A program made the translations under genes and the position numbers. Below the pieces are notes generated by a model. The model saw nothing but the letters and a program-made list of their open reading frames with translations, was not told where the DNA came from and did no database searches. Of a stretch of 64,000 nt of DNA, positions 38,482 to 47,884 are shown piece by piece; within the stretch, counting starts at the first letter, position 1; every line of letters begins with the position of its first letter. This stretch comes from Arthrobacter sp. UM1 (GTDB lineage Bacteria; Actinomycetota; Actinomycetes; Actinomycetales; Micrococcaceae): NCBI RefSeq assembly GCF_020483305.1, contig NZ_JACWAB010000001.1:558001-622000 (forward strand), read 5' to 3'.

Positions 38482-41400
38482 TCAGTCCATGCAGTGCGGG
38501 CCGAGGAGCACCTTGAGGTCCCCGTAGAGCGCGGACGAGGGCGTGACGCGCAGGTCCACGCCGAGCCGGTAGAGCGCCGTCGCCCTCGGCTCCACGAGCC
38601 GCACCTTCACCTCCGTGGTGCCGCGGTGCATCCGCAGGATGTCCCGCAGCTGGGTGACGGTGCGCTCCGACGCCTTGTGCACGGGCAGGGAGATGGTGAC
38701 CGGGCCCGTGACGCCCGCGTCCGAGACCTCCGGGACGGTGAGCTCCATGGCGCTCATCGAGACGGAGCCGTCGTCCCGGCGCTGGAGCCGGCCCTTGACG
38801 GAGACGATGAGGTCCTCCGCGAGCACGTCCGCGATGGGACCGTAGGCCTGGCCGAAGAACATGACGTCCATCGAGCCGAGCAGGTCCTCGACCACGATCC
38901 TCGCGTACTGGTTGCCGCTCGACTTCGCGATGCGCCGTTCCACCGTGGTGATCATGCCGGCGATGGTGATGATGGCGCCGTCGCGCGGGCCGTCCTCCGA
39001 GACGAGGTGCGGGATCGAGCCGTCGGCGAGCTGCCCGAGGACGTCGTCGAGCCCCTTGAGCGGGTGGTCCGAGACGTAGAGCCCCAGCATCTGGCGCTCG
39101 AAGGTCAGCTTCTCCTTCTTCTCCCACTCGGGGATCTCGGGGACGTCGACGTCGAGCCCGCCGGGGGCCTCCGCCCCGCCGTCGAACGCGCTGAAGAGGT
39201 CGAACTGGTTGTTCGCCTCGTTGCGCTTGCGGACCACGACGGCGTCGACCGCCTCCTCGTGCACCGCCGAGAGCGAGCGCCGCGTGTTGCCGAGCGAGTC
39301 GAACGCGCCCGCGCGGATGAGGGAGTCGATGGTCCGCTTGTTGCAGACCACGGCCGGAACCTTGTTGAGGAAGTCCGCGAAGGACTCGTAGAGGCCCTTC
39401 TCCTGGCGCGTCTCCACCATGGCCTTGACCACGTTCGCGCCGACGTTGCGGATGGCCCCCATGCCGAAGCGGATGTCCGTGCCGACCGGGGTGAAGTTGA
39501 GCGCGGACTCGTTGACGTCCGGCGGCAGCACGGTGATGCCCATCCGGCGGCACTCGTTGAGGTAGAGCGCGAGCTTGTCCCGGTCGTCGCCCACCGAGGT
39601 GAGGAGTGCCGCCATGTACTCGGCCGCGTAGTTCGCCTTGAGGTACGCCGTCCAGTAGGAGACGAGGCCGTAGGCGGCCGTGTGGGCCTTGTTGAACGCG
39701 TAGTCCGAGAACGGGAGCAGGATGTCCCAGAGCGCCTTGACCGCGGCCTCCGAGTATCCGTTGTCCAGCATGCCCTGGTGGAACGTGGCGTACTGGCGGT
39801 CCAGCTCCTCCTTCTTCTTCTTGCCCATCGCGCGGCGGAGGATGTCCGCCTCGCCGAGCGAGTAGCCCGCCACCTTCTGCGCGATGGCCATGACCTGCTC
39901 CTGGTACACGATGAGGCCGTACGTCGTGTCCAGGATGTCCGCGAGCGGCTCCTCCAGCTCCGGGTGGATGGCGACGACGTCCTGCTGCCCGTTCTTGCGC
40001 AGCGCGTAGTTCGTGTGGGAGTTGGCGCCCATCGGGCCCGGGCGGTAGAGGGCGAGAACGGCGGAGATGTCCTCGAAGTTGTCCGGGCGCATGAGCTTGA
40101 GGAGGGAGCGCATCGGGCCGCCGTCGAGCTGGAAGACGCCGAGCGTGTCGCCGCGCTGGAGCAGCTCGTAGGAGGGCTTGTCGTCGATCTCGAGGGTCTC
40201 GAGGTCCAGCTTCTCGTTCCGGTTCAGCTCGATGTTCTCGAGCGCGTCCGAGATGATCGTCAGGTTGCGCAGCCCGAGGAAGTCCATCTTGATGAGGCCG
40301 AGGCCCTCGCAGGTCGGATAGTCGAACTGCGTGATGACCTGGCCGTCCTGCTCGCGGCGCATGATCGGGATGATGTCGATGAGCGGGTGCGAGGACATGA
40401 TGACGCCGGCCGCGTGGACGCCCCACTGGCGCTTGAGCCCCTCGAGGCCGAGCGCCGTGTCGAACACGCCCTTCGCCTCGGAGTCCGTCGCGAGGAGCTG
40501 CCGCAGCTCGTCCGCCTCGGAGTAGCGCTTGGCCTCCTCGTTGTAGACGTCCGCGAGGGCGATGCCCTTGCCCATGACGTCCGGCGGCATGGCCTTGGTC
40601 AGCCGCTCGCCCATCGAGAACGGGTAGCCCATGACGCGCGAGGCGTCCTTGAGGGCCTGCTTGCCCTTGATGGTGCCGTACGTGACGATCATGGCCACAC
40701 GCTCGTCGCCGTACTTCTCCGTCACGTACTTGATCACTTCGCCGCGGCGGCGGTCGTCGAAGTCGACGTCGAAGTCGGGCATCGAGACGCGGTCCGGGTT
40801 GAGGAAGCGCTCGAAGATGAGGCCGTGGTTGAGCGGGTTGAGGTCCGTGATGCGCATGGCGTACGCCACCATCGAGCCCGCGCCCGAGCCGCGGCCCGGG
40901 CCGACGCGGATGCCGTTGTCCTTGGCCCAGTTGATGAAGTCCGCGACGACGAGGAAGTAGCCGGGGAAGCCCATCTGGGTGATGATCCCGATCTCGTACT
41001 CCGCCTGCTTGCGGACCTCGTCCGGGACGCCGCCCGGGAAGCGGTAGAGCAGGCCCGCCTCGACCTCCTTGACGAACCAGGACTCCTCCGACTCCCCCTC
41101 GGGCACCGGGAAGTTCGGCATGTAGCTCGCCTTGGTGTTGAACTCCACGTTGCATCGCTCGGCGATGAGCAGCGTGTTGTCGCAGGCCTCCGGGATCTCG
41201 TTCCAGATGCTGCGCATCTCCGCCGGGGACTTGAGGTAGAACTCGTTCGCGTCGAACTTGAAGCGCTTGGGGTCCTGCAGCGTGGAGCCGGACTGGACGC
41301 AGAGGAGGGCCGCGTGCGCGTCCGCGTCGTGCTCATGCGTGTAGTGGAGGTCGTTCGTGGCCACGAACGGCAGGTCCAGCTCCTTCGCGAGCCGGATGAG

Positions 41401-42015
41401 GTCCTTCTGCACGTTCCGCTCGATGTCGAGCCCGTGGTCCATGACCTCGCAGAAGAAGTTGTCCTTGCCGAAGATGTCCCGGAAGTCCGAGGCGGCCTGC
41501 TTGGCCTCGTTGTACATGCCGAGCCGGAGCTTCGTCTGGACCTCGCCGGACGGGCAGCCCGTCGTCGCGATGACCCCCTTGCCGTAGGTCTCCAGCAGCT
41601 CGCGGTCCATGCGGGGCTTGTAGAGGAAGCCCTCGAGCGAGGCGAGGGAGGACATCCGGAAGAGGTTGTGCATGCCGGGCGTGTCCTCCGCCCACATGGT
41701 CATGTGCGTGTAGGAGCCGGCGCCGGAGACGTCGTCGCGGCCGCCGTCTCCCCACTTGACGCGGGTCTTGTCCTGGCGGGCGGTGCCCGGCGTCAGGTAG
41801 GCCTCGACGCCGATGATGGGCTTGACCCCGTGCTTCTTGGCCTTGCTCCAGAAGTCGAAGGCGCCGAAGATGAAGCCGTGGTCCGTGGTGGCCAGCGAGT
41901 CCATGCCGAGCGTCTGCGCGTGCGCGAAGAGGTCGTCGAGCCGGGCGGCGCCGTCCAGCATCGAGTACTCGGTGTGGTTGTGAAGATGGACAAAGGAATC
42001 AGTCTCGCGAGCCAC
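38482..42015 (-). CDS. dnaE: DNA polymerase III alpha subunit (DnaE1)
   Basis: The 1177-residue replicative polymerase. The N-terminal PHP domain has HLHNHTEYSMLDGA and TTDHG; the polymerase palm carries the catalytic aspartates in PDFDVDFDDRRR; an OB-fold follows near the C-terminus (GMITTVERRI). The length and the metal-binding PHP residues fit DnaE1 rather than DnaE2. GTG at 42015 lies six bases after a TAGACT -10, so the mRNA is probably leaderless. Divergent from a UV-repair glycosylase. Confidence 0.96.
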   Translation of the reverse strand: MARETDSFVHLHNHTEYSMLDGAARLDDLFAHAQTLGMDSLATTDHGFIFGAFDFWSKAKKHGVKPIIGVEAYLTPGTARQDKTRVKWGDGGRDDVSGAGSYTHMTMWAEDTPGMHNLFRMSSLASLEGFLYKPRMDRELLETYGKGVIATTGCPSGEVQTKLRLGMYNEAKQAASDFRDIFGKDNFFCEVMDHGLDIERNVQKDLIRLAKELDLPFVATNDLHYTHEHDADAHAALLCVQSGSTLQDPKRFKFDANEFYLKSPAEMRSIWNEIPEACDNTLLIAERCNVEFNTKASYMPNFPVPEGESEESWFVKEVEAGLLYRFPGGVPDEVRKQAEYEIGIITQMGFPGYFLVVADFINWAKDNGIRVGPGRGSGAGSMVAYAMRITDLNPLNHGLIFERFLNPDRVSMPDFDVDFDDRRRGEVIKYVTEKYGDERVAMIVTYGTIKGKQALKDASRVMGYPFSMGERLTKAMPPDVMGKGIALADVYNEEAKRYSEADELRQLLATDSEAKGVFDTALGLEGLKRQWGVHAAGVIMSSHPLIDIIPIMRREQDGQVITQFDYPTCEGLGLIKMDFLGLRNLTIISDALENIELNRNEKLDLETLEIDDKPSYELLQRGDTLGVFQLDGGPMRSLLKLMRPDNFEDISAVLALYRPGPMGANSHTNYALRKNGQQDVVAIHPELEEPLADILDTTYGLIVYQEQVMAIAQKVAGYSLGEADILRRAMGKKKKEELDRQYATFHQGMLDNGYSEAAVKALWDILLPFSDYAFNKAHTAAYGLVSYWTAYLKANYAAEYMAALLTSVGDDRDKLALYLNECRRMGITVLPPDVNESALNFTPVGTDIRFGMGAIRNVGANVVKAMVETRQEKGLYESFADFLNKVPAVVCNKRTIDSLIRAGAFDSLGNTRRSLSAVHEEAVDAVVVRKRNEANNQFDLFSAFDGGAEAPGGLDVDVPEIPEWEKKEKLTFERQMLGLYVSDHPLKGLDDVLGQLADGSIPHLVSEDGPRDGAIITIAGMITTVERRIAKSSGNQYARIVVEDLLGSMDVMFFGQAYGPIADVLAEDLIVSVKGRLQRRDDGSVSMSAMELTVPEVSDAGVTGPVTISLPVHKASERTVTQLRDILRMHRGTTEVKVRLVEPRATALYRLGVDLRVTPSSALYGDLKVLLGPHCMD

Positions 42016-42021
42016 CCGACC

Positions 42022-42027
42022 AGTCTA
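42022..42027 (-). promoter_or_regulatory. Candidate -10 element, leaderless dnaE
   Basis: TAGACT on the minus strand is followed by six bases and the GTG start of dnaE. An AGGAGG further upstream is too distant to serve that start. Confidence 0.45.
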
Positions 42028-42087
42028 GTCCTCCTGGCCGTCCGCCTCCGCTTTGCGCCCCGACGCCGAATGTGGCTTGATGCTCGC

Positions 42088-42519
42088 ATGCGCCTCTGGA
42101 GCCTTGACCCTCGCTTGCTGGACCGCCGAGCCCTCGTCGCCGGGTGGAGAGAGGCGCTTCTGGCCCAGAAGGTGCTCGCGGGCGAGACCCGCGGGTACCG
42201 CAGCCATCCGCAGCTCGTGCGCTTCCGCGCGGCCCCCGATCCGGCGGCGGCCATCGCCGCCTTCCTCTGGGGGCTCGCGGCCGAGGCGGAGCGCCGGGGC
42301 TACTCGTTCGACTCGTCCAAGATCTCCCGTTCCCTCGACCCCGGCCTGCAGATCACCGTGACCCGCGGCCAGCTCGATCACGAGTGGGAGCACCTGCTGC
42401 GCAAGGTCAGGCAGCGGGATCCCGAGTGGCTCCGGACGCAGCTCCGGGACGCCGCGCCCGCGCCGCATCCGATGATGACGGAGGTCCCCGGAGACGTGGA
42501 GGACTGGGAGGTCCTCTAA
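42088..42519 (+). CDS. Pyrimidine-dimer DNA glycosylase/endonuclease V family protein
   Basis: A 143-residue protein beginning MRLWSLDPRLLDRRALVAGWREALLA, then GYRSHPQLVRFRA, characteristic of the Pyr_excise family that includes T4 endonuclease V and the Micrococcus luteus UV endonuclease. Such enzymes cut the glycosidic bond at cyclobutane pyrimidine dimers. ATG at 42088 matches the family N-terminus. It is divergent from dnaE with a 72-base gap. I see no LexA-type operator in that gap. Confidence 0.82.
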   Translation: MRLWSLDPRLLDRRALVAGWREALLAQKVLAGETRGYRSHPQLVRFRAAPDPAAAIAAFLWGLAAEAERRGYSFDSSKISRSLDPGLQITVTRGQLDHEWEHLLRKVRQRDPEWLRTQLRDAAPAPHPMMTEVPGDVEDWEVL

Positions 42520-42583
42520 GGGGCCGGTCCGCGCTCCTGGACGGCTCTCTGACTACTTCCGGGTGCGGCCCTCGCGCGCTCGG

Positions 42584-43564
42584 CTAGTGGGAGACCTCGC
42601 CGCGCAGGTGCCGGAGCGCGTACTCGAGGTCCTGCGGGTAGGGGCTCGTCACGCTGACCTGCTCGCCGCTCACCGGGTGGGCGAAGGAGAGACGGCGGGC
42701 GTGCAGCCACTGCCGCGTCAGCCCGAGCTCGGCGGCGAGCGCCGGGTCCGCCCCGTACATGAGGTCGCCCGCGCAGGGGTGCCGCAGGGCGGAGAAGTGG
42801 ACGCGGATCTGGTGCGTGCGGCCGGTCTCCAGGTGGATCTCGAGCAGGCTCGCCGGGCCGAAGGCCTCGACCACCTCGTAGTGGGTCACCGAGTTCCGCC
42901 CTCCCTCGAGGACGGCGAACTTCCACTCGTGCCCCGGATGGCGTCCGATCGGCGCATCAACGGTGCCCTTGAGCGGGTCCGGCAGTCCCTGGACGACGGC
43001 GTGGTAGACCTTCTCCACCGTCCGCTCCTTGAAGGCCGCCTTGAGCGCGGTGTAGGCCCGCTCGGTCTTGGCCACGACCATGGCTCCCGAGGTCCCGACA
43101 TCGAGCCGGTGCACGATCCCCGCGCGCTCTGCTGCGCCGGACGTGGAGATCTCGTACCCCTCCCCCGCCAGAGCGCCGACGACGGTGGCCCCGTGCCACC
43201 CCGGGCTGGGGTGCGCGGCCACGCCCACGGGCTTGTCGACGACGACGATGTCCTCGTCGTCGTACAGGACGCCGAGCCCCTCGACCTTCTCCCGCCGGAC
43301 CGTCCGGCTCTCGTCCACGGGGACGTCCACGGCGAGCGACTGCCCCTCCGCCACCTTGGCCGAGGCGCGGGCCACGGTCTGCCCGTCCACGCTCACGCGC
43401 GCCTCGGAGATCCACCGCGCGGCCTGGGCCCGTGAGGAGCCGAGGGCGTGGGCCAGGACGGCGTCGAGCCGTCCGGCGGTGGTGCAGGTCAGGGTGTGGA
43501 CGCCGGGCTCGGGACGCTGCTCGGTAGCCTGTTCGGAGCTGCCTTCGGGGGTCTGCGCGCTCAC
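42584..43564 (-). CDS. rluD: RluA-family 23S rRNA pseudouridine synthase (RluD-like)
   Basis: A 326-residue enzyme. An S4 RNA-binding domain ([21 protein letters not shown]) precedes the catalytic domain with [13 protein letters not shown], the aspartate being the nucleophile. GTG at 43564 overlaps the lspA stop as GTGA, so it is coupled to lspA, a pairing common in bacteria. The exact rRNA position is inferred from the RluD subgroup. Confidence 0.92.
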   Translation of the reverse strand: MSAQTPEGSSEQATEQRPEPGVHTLTCTTAGRLDAVLAHALGSSRAQAARWISEARVSVDGQTVARASAKVAEGQSLAVDVPVDESRTVRREKVEGLGVLYDDEDIVVVDKPVGVAAHPSPGWHGATVVGALAGEGYEISTSGAAERAGIVHRLDVGTSGAMVVAKTERAYTALKAAFKERTVEKVYHAVVQGLPDPLKGTVDAPIGRHPGHEWKFAVLEGGRNSVTHYEVVEAFGPASLLEIHLETGRTHQIRVHFSALRHPCAGDLMYGADPALAAELGLTRQWLHARRLSFAHPVSGEQVSVTSPYPQDLEYALRHLRGEVSH

Positions 43565-44169
43565 GCGTCCTCCGTCCTCTCTGCGGTGCCGGGCGTGCTG
43601 GCCTCGTCGTCGGTCCGGCGGGCGGCGTCACCGCCCTTCCTCGGCGGCCACGGGTCGATGCCCCGCAGCAGGAAGAGGACCGCGAGGGCCACCCCGGTGC
43701 AGACCGCGGAGTCCGCCACGTTGAAGCGGGGGAAGGAGCCCACGCCGATGAAGTCCACCACGTGGCCGCGCCCGACCCCCGGCTCGCGGAAGAGACGGTC
43801 CACGAGGTTGCCCACCGCCCCGCCGAGCACGAGTCCGGCCGCGAAGGACCACACACGCTGCCGGGAGCGCAGCGCGATGACGAGGACGAGCACGGTGATG
43901 CAGGCAGCCACCGCCGTCGCAAGCAGGGTGCTGTTCTCCCCAAGGCTGAACGCGACGCCGGAGTTCTTGATGAAGTGCCACTGGACTGCGGAGCCGATCA
44001 CGTCGATCCGCTCCCCCAGGGTCATCTGCGACTCCACGAGGTGCTTGGTCAGCTGGTCGAGGAGGAGGACGAGGGCGGCCGGAACAGCAGTCAGGCAGAG
44101 GAGGACGGCTCGCCTGGGCGCGGGGCGCGCGGGAGCCGCAGGCTGCGGGCGGTGAGAGGTCTCTGGCAC
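43561..44169 (-). CDS. lspA: Signal peptidase II (lipoprotein)
   Basis: A 202-residue membrane aspartyl protease that cleaves prolipoprotein signal peptides. Four membrane segments are visible; the catalytic aspartates are in [12 protein letters not shown] and [11 protein letters not shown] at 44169 lies seven bases after a TAGGCT -10, suggesting a leaderless transcript that starts after the divIVA terminator. The C-terminal tail is charged and Asp/Thr-rich. Confidence 0.95.
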   Translation of the reverse strand: MPETSHRPQPAAPARPAPRRAVLLCLTAVPAALVLLLDQLTKHLVESQMTLGERIDVIGSAVQWHFIKNSGVAFSLGENSTLLATAVAACITVLVLVIALRSRQRVWSFAAGLVLGGAVGNLVDRLFREPGVGRGHVVDFIGVGSFPRFNVADSAVCTGVALAVLFLLRGIDPWPPRKGGDAARRTDDEASTPGTAERTEDA

Positions 44170-44176
44170 GGTTCTA

Positions 44177-44182
44177 AGCCTA
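44177..44182 (-). promoter_or_regulatory. Candidate -10 element, leaderless lspA
   Basis: TAGGCT on the minus strand, seven bases before the lspA GTG, just downstream of the divIVA terminator. Confidence 0.42.
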
Positions 44183-44197
44183 TCGGGTGGACGCGAA

Positions 44198-44227
44198 AGC
44201 GCCCCGGGACCCGGGTCCCGGGGCGCT
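44198..44227 (-). terminator. Terminator after divIVA
   Basis: Perfect 30-base palindrome, very GC-rich, 31 bases after the divIVA stop. It separates divIVA from lspA. Confidence 0.7.
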
Positions 44228-44258
44228 CCAGGCGGTCAGCCGTCGAGCTGCGCTGCGG

Positions 44259-44990
44259 TCAGCGCGACTTCTCGATCGGGGTGGTGCTCGAGAGCTCCTT
44301 GAGCTGCGCCTCGATGTACGCCTTCAGACGCGAGCGGTAGTCCCGCTCGAACGTCCGGAGCTCGCTGATCTTGCCCTCGAGGGCGGACTTGTCGTCATTG
44401 AGCTTCGTGAGCGTGGTGTTGCGCTGCTTGTCCAGATCGGCGAGAGCCGTGGCTCGCTTGTTCTCCAGGTCCTTGGCCTGCGCGGTCTTCCGCGCGTCCA
44501 GGTCCTCGAGCGTGGTGCGCTTGGTCTTCTCCGCCTCGGAGACGAGGGACTCGGCCTTCGTCTTGGCCTCCTCGATGAGGCGCTTCTTGGTGGACTCGCC
44601 CTCGGAGACGAGGTCGTCATGCAGCTGCTGGGCCCGAGCGAGCACGGCCGCGGCGGACTTGCCCGCGGTGACCTGGTTCTCGTTCGGTCCGGCGGCGGCC
44701 TTCTCCGCCTCGGCCTTCTCCGCCTGGACGGCGGAGAGGGAGGATCCGGACGCGGAGGACTGCTGCCCCTGAGCGCCGGAGCCGGCGGCGGGAGCGGCTT
44801 TCTCGGCAGCCTGGGCCGCCTCGCGGGCCTCGTCACGCTCGGCCTCGAGGCGCTTGATCTCCTCGCGCAGACGGCGGAACTCGACGACGATCTCGTCGAT
44901 GAAGTCGTCGACCTCGCTCGGCTCATAGCCGCCGACTTCATCACTCGTGTTGAACCGCTTGTTGTCTACATCCTCTGGCGTCAAAGCCAT
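44259..44990 (-). CDS. divIVA: Polar growth protein DivIVA/Wag31
   Basis: A 243-residue coiled-coil scaffold that marks poles and septa and directs cell-wall growth in Actinobacteria. The N-terminal membrane-binding DivIVA domain is MALTPEDVDNKRF followed by YEPSEVDDFIDEIV. A long Ala/Glu/Lys coiled coil runs to the end, interrupted by a Gly/Ser/Ala-rich stretch at about 68-85. ATG at 44990 has AGAGGTGG upstream. It has its own promoter and terminator at the distal end of the division cluster. Confidence 0.95.
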   Translation of the reverse strand: MALTPEDVDNKRFNTSDEVGGYEPSEVDDFIDEIVVEFRRLREEIKRLEAERDEAREAAQAAEKAAPAAGSGAQGQQSSASGSSLSAVQAEKAEAEKAAAGPNENQVTAGKSAAAVLARAQQLHDDLVSEGESTKKRLIEEAKTKAESLVSEAEKTKRTTLEDLDARKTAQAKDLENKRATALADLDKQRNTTLTKLNDDKSALEGKISELRTFERDYRSRLKAYIEAQLKELSSTTPIEKSR

Positions 44991-45068
44991 GACGGACCAC
45001 CTCTTTACGACGTATCTAGGATCACGAGAGCGCGGAGCGCTCGCCGCCCCGCAGGGCTCGTGCATTTC

Positions 45069-45098
45069 AATATAGACCGGACGGATAACCCCGGCCAA
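45069..45098 (-). promoter_or_regulatory. Predicted divIVA promoter
   Basis: -35 TTGGCC (45098-45093), 18-base spacer, -10 TATATT (45074-45069), giving a leader of about 70 bases. The -10 is one base from consensus. Confidence 0.55.
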
Positions 45099-45112
45099 TT
45101 CTCGGGCTCCCT

Positions 45113-45403
45113 CTACGCGGGAAGCGGAAGGAAGCCGCGGGCGAAGACCACCACGAAGTACAGGATCACGAACCCGACGTCGATGGAGATGCCGCCGAGG
45201 CTCACCGGCGGGATGACCCGGCGGATCCAGGCGAGCGGCTTGTCCGTGACGGCGTAGACGGCGGAGGCGAAGAGCAGGACGAAGCCGCGCGGACGCCACC
45301 CCGGCGCGAAGCTCACGATGAAGTCGAGGACGATCCGGCTCAGAAGCGCGTAGCTGAAGATCCCCAGGGCGACGTTGAGGATCCCCGTGACAACGGTCAG
45401 CAC
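45113..45403 (-). CDS. YggT family membrane protein
   Basis: A 96-residue protein with two hydrophobic segments, near residues 5-25 and 74-92, and the family pattern PLAWIRRVIPPVSLGGISIDVG. The role is unknown; it is widely linked to division genes. GTG at 45403 lies two bases after the sepF stop. Confidence 0.9.
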   Translation of the reverse strand: MLTVVTGILNVALGIFSYALLSRIVLDFIVSFAPGWRPRGFVLLFASAVYAVTDKPLAWIRRVIPPVSLGGISIDVGFVILYFVVVFARGFLPLPA

Positions 45404-45405
45404 CG

Positions 45406-46065
45406 TCAGTGGGCGGTGGGCAGCGGATCGTCGTCCGACTGCGGCTTGGTCTCGCCCTCGGCCTTGACGTCGACCTCTTCCGGAGTGAGGAGGAAGACCT
45501 TGTTGGTCACGCGGCTGATCCGCCCCCCGAGGCCGAACACGAGCCCGGCCGAGAAGTCCACGAGGCGCTTGGCCTCGGACTCCTGGATGTCCGTCACGTT
45601 CATGATGACGGGGATGCCCTGACGGAACGAGTCGCCGATGAGCTTGGCCTCGTTGTAGGACGTCGGGTGGATGGTCGTGATCTGGTGCACTGCGGATTCC
45701 TCGTCGTGGTACTCAACGGTCGGCTTGATGGGGGTGACCGTGGCCTCCTGGCGCTGCTCGGACGCAGAGGCGGGACGGCGGCGGGGTGCCTCCTCAGCGG
45801 GAGCGGTCTGGGAGCGCGGCGCCTCTCGGGGCTCGGTGCGCGCCTCAGGCCGGCGCTCCGGCGCGGGCGTCTGACGCGGCTCGGGCTCTCGCGGCTCCGG
45901 CCGACGCTCGCGCGGCTGCGCCTCGTAGCGGTCCTCGCGGGCGGCGTAGGACCCGGCGGGCTCGCGCGAGGGAGCGGACTGGGCTGCGCGGCGCTCGTCC
46001 TCGAGAGCCGAGTCGTCGTCGGCCAGGCCCAGGTAGATCATGGTCTTCTTGAAAGTTCCGGCCAT
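45406..46065 (-). CDS. sepF: Cell division protein SepF
   Basis: A 219-residue membrane-associated FtsZ tether; in Actinobacteria, which lack FtsA, it anchors the Z-ring. The N-terminal amphipathic helix region (AGTFKKTMIYLGLADDD) is followed by a Pro/Arg/Glu-rich linker of about 95 residues and the C-terminal SepF domain (GIPVIMNVTDIQESEAKRLVDF). ATG at 46065 has GAGGAAACG upstream. Confidence 0.95.
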   Translation of the reverse strand: MAGTFKKTMIYLGLADDDSALEDERRAAQSAPSREPAGSYAAREDRYEAQPRERRPEPREPEPRQTPAPERRPEARTEPREAPRSQTAPAEEAPRRRPASASEQRQEATVTPIKPTVEYHDEESAVHQITTIHPTSYNEAKLIGDSFRQGIPVIMNVTDIQESEAKRLVDFSAGLVFGLGGRISRVTNKVFLLTPEEVDVKAEGETKPQSDDDPLPTAH

Positions 46066-46117
46066 CGTTTCCTCACACTCCTCATGCGGCTGCCGAGCAG
46101 CCGCCGCGTCTTCCAAA

Positions 46118-46894
46118 CTATCCGACCGCGGCCCGGGGGCCGAGGACATCGGAGCCGATCCTGACGTGTGTCGCCCCCGCAGCCACGGCGGCCTCGAGGT
46201 CCTGGCTCATGCCGGCCGAAAGCCACGTGGCCCGGGGACATTCAGAGACAAGACTGCCACGGATCTCTGAGAGCCTCCCGAAGGCCTCCACGGGGTCCGC
46301 GCCGAGCGGGGCCACCGCCATGAGGCCGCGCAGCTCGAGGTGGTCCGCGGCCTCGAGGGCCTCGGCCACCTCGCCGAGGCGCTCCGGCTGGACGCCGCCT
46401 CGGCCGGACTCCGCGTCCGGGTCGAGGGAGACCTGGATGAGGCACGGCAGGACGGGCAGAAGCCCCTGCCGCTCACCGGCTTCCAGTGCGCGAGCCATGG
46501 CCTTGTCCAGCGCAGGGGCGAGCGAGGCCCGGTCCACGGAGTGCACGGCGTCCGCATAGCGCACCGCTGACTTGGCCTTGTTGGACTGGAGCTGGCCGAT
46601 GAAGTGCCAGCTCGGCCTCATCGCCTCGGGGAGCGCTTCCGCGACGGCCCTCGCCTTGGGCGCGGCCTCCTGGTCCCGGTTCTCGCCCATGAGGCGCACC
46701 CCGAGGTCGGCGAGGGCACAGGCGTCCGAGGCGGGAAAGCGCTTGGTCACGACGATCAGGTCCGGTGAATCGACCCGACCGGCCTCCGCCGCGGCGGCGT
46801 CGATCCTGGCGCGCACCGCCTCCAGGCGCTCCGCCAGCTCGGCGCGGCGCTCCGGGGCGTACCGGGTCTCCGTCGGGTCGTGGCTCTCCGTCAT
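46118..46894 (-). CDS. YggS/PLPBP family pyridoxal-phosphate homeostasis protein
   Basis: A 258-residue TIM-barrel PLP-binding protein that buffers vitamin B6 and affects amino-acid pools. The PLP lysine is in LIVVTKRFPA; WHFIGQLQSNKAK, the C-terminal LSAGMSQDLEAAV and the phosphate-binding RIGSDVLG are present. ATG at 46894 overlaps the pgeF stop (ATGA) and is preceded by GAGGAGAG. Confidence 0.94.
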   Translation of the reverse strand: MTESHDPTETRYAPERRAELAERLEAVRARIDAAAAEAGRVDSPDLIVVTKRFPASDACALADLGVRLMGENRDQEAAPKARAVAEALPEAMRPSWHFIGQLQSNKAKSAVRYADAVHSVDRASLAPALDKAMARALEAGERQGLLPVLPCLIQVSLDPDAESGRGGVQPERLGEVAEALEAADHLELRGLMAVAPLGADPVEAFGRLSEIRGSLVSECPRATWLSAGMSQDLEAAVAAGATHVRIGSDVLGPRAAVG

Positions 46895-47721
46895 GCTCTC
46901 TCCTCGGTCGGGTTCTCGGCGTCGGCATGCCAGGCACGGGCAGCGGCGGCGGACGGCCCGGCGGGCGGGACGATGAGCCCCGCGATCCGTCCTGACCCCG
47001 GATCCCGGCGGTGCGACGAGTGCGCCGAGGACGCCACCGTGCAGACGCCCACGTCTGTCACCTCGACGCCGAGGCGCTCCAGCTGCCTGCGTGCCGCTCC
47101 CTTCAGGTCGAGGGACGGACTCCCCCACCGGGTGCGAGCGCGGATGCCCGGCTCCGCGTGCTCGGCGTCGGCGGCCATCTCCTCCGGGACCTCGTAGCAT
47201 CCGGCGCAGACGGCCGGGCCGATGACCGCCCGGATCTGCGCCTCGGGCTCTGCGCTCCGCAGCGCCTCGACAGTCTTGCCGAGAATGCCGTTGAGGACGC
47301 CGGCGCGCCCGGCGTGGGCGGCCGCCACGCGCACCGCTTCTCCCCGCGGGCCGACGGCGATGAACAGGACGGGCAGACAGTCCGCCACGAGGACGCCGAG
47401 CGGCGTGCTCGAGGACGTCATCGCATCGGCGGACACGGGGTCCCTGGGCGTCCCCGTCTCGGGGCTGATCGACGGAGCCTCCCCCTCCACGCCGACGACG
47501 ACGTCCGAGTGGGTCTGGTCCATGAAGCGGAATCCCGCGCATCCGGCGGACTCGGCCAGGCGGACACGGCGCGTGAGAACGTCTGCGGGCTCGTCGCCCA
47601 CGTGGAGCGCCAGGTTGCCCTCCGCTCTGCGCGTGAACGCCCAGCGGGCGCCGGCCGTCTCCGTCCACACGAGAGCCGGAGTATCACCGTGTGCCTCAGG
47701 GGATGCTGCCTCTGTCCTCAC
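46891..47721 (-). CDS. pgeF: Peptidoglycan editing factor/YfiH-family oxidoreductase
   Basis: A 276-residue protein of the DUF152 multicopper-oxidoreductase-like family, thought to remove mis-incorporated serine from muropeptide precursors or to act as a purine-nucleoside phosphorylase. Metal-ligand motifs DQTHSD, ADCLPVLF and AAHAGRAGVLNG and the GPAVCAGCYEV block are visible. GTG at 47721 is chosen because AGGAG lies five bases upstream; GTG at 47727 overlaps that site. It lies 163 bases after ftsZ. Confidence 0.9.
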   Translation of the reverse strand: MRTEAASPEAHGDTPALVWTETAGARWAFTRRAEGNLALHVGDEPADVLTRRVRLAESAGCAGFRFMDQTHSDVVVGVEGEAPSISPETGTPRDPVSADAMTSSSTPLGVLVADCLPVLFIAVGPRGEAVRVAAAHAGRAGVLNGILGKTVEALRSAEPEAQIRAVIGPAVCAGCYEVPEEMAADAEHAEPGIRARTRWGSPSLDLKGAARRQLERLGVEVTDVGVCTVASSAHSSHRRDPGSGRIAGLIVPPAGPSAAAARAWHADAENPTEERA

Positions 47722-47824
47722 CGCCACTCCTGTCTCAGTTCTCAGCCCTCGGGGCCCTCTGCCGGTGACGCTCGCTGTGAGACGGTCCACCCCGTCCAAG
47801 GCCCCAGCACATCGCCCCGGGAAT

Positions 47825-47864
47825 CGCAGAGGGTGCGGGACCCTGCGGCCCCGCACCCTCTGCG
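47825..47864 (-). terminator. Terminator after ftsZ
   Basis: 15-base-pair perfect stem (47825-47839 with 47850-47864), 10-base loop, 20 bases after the ftsZ stop. It probably limits read-through into pgeF. Confidence 0.75.
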
Positions 47865-47884
47865 GCTCAGAGCGTCGTCGCGCT

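Noticed and set aside
42016-42087. LexA/SOS control of the dimer glycosylase and dnaE
   Set aside because: No GAAC/GTTC palindrome of the actinobacterial SOS-box type is present in the gap.
38494-42519. Very long open frame antisense to dnaE, ending in the dimer-glycosylase gene
   Set aside because: Only the last 143 codons resemble a protein family. The rest is the antisense of dnaE, kept open by high third-position GC, and is a low-complexity Val/Glu/Arg/His mix.
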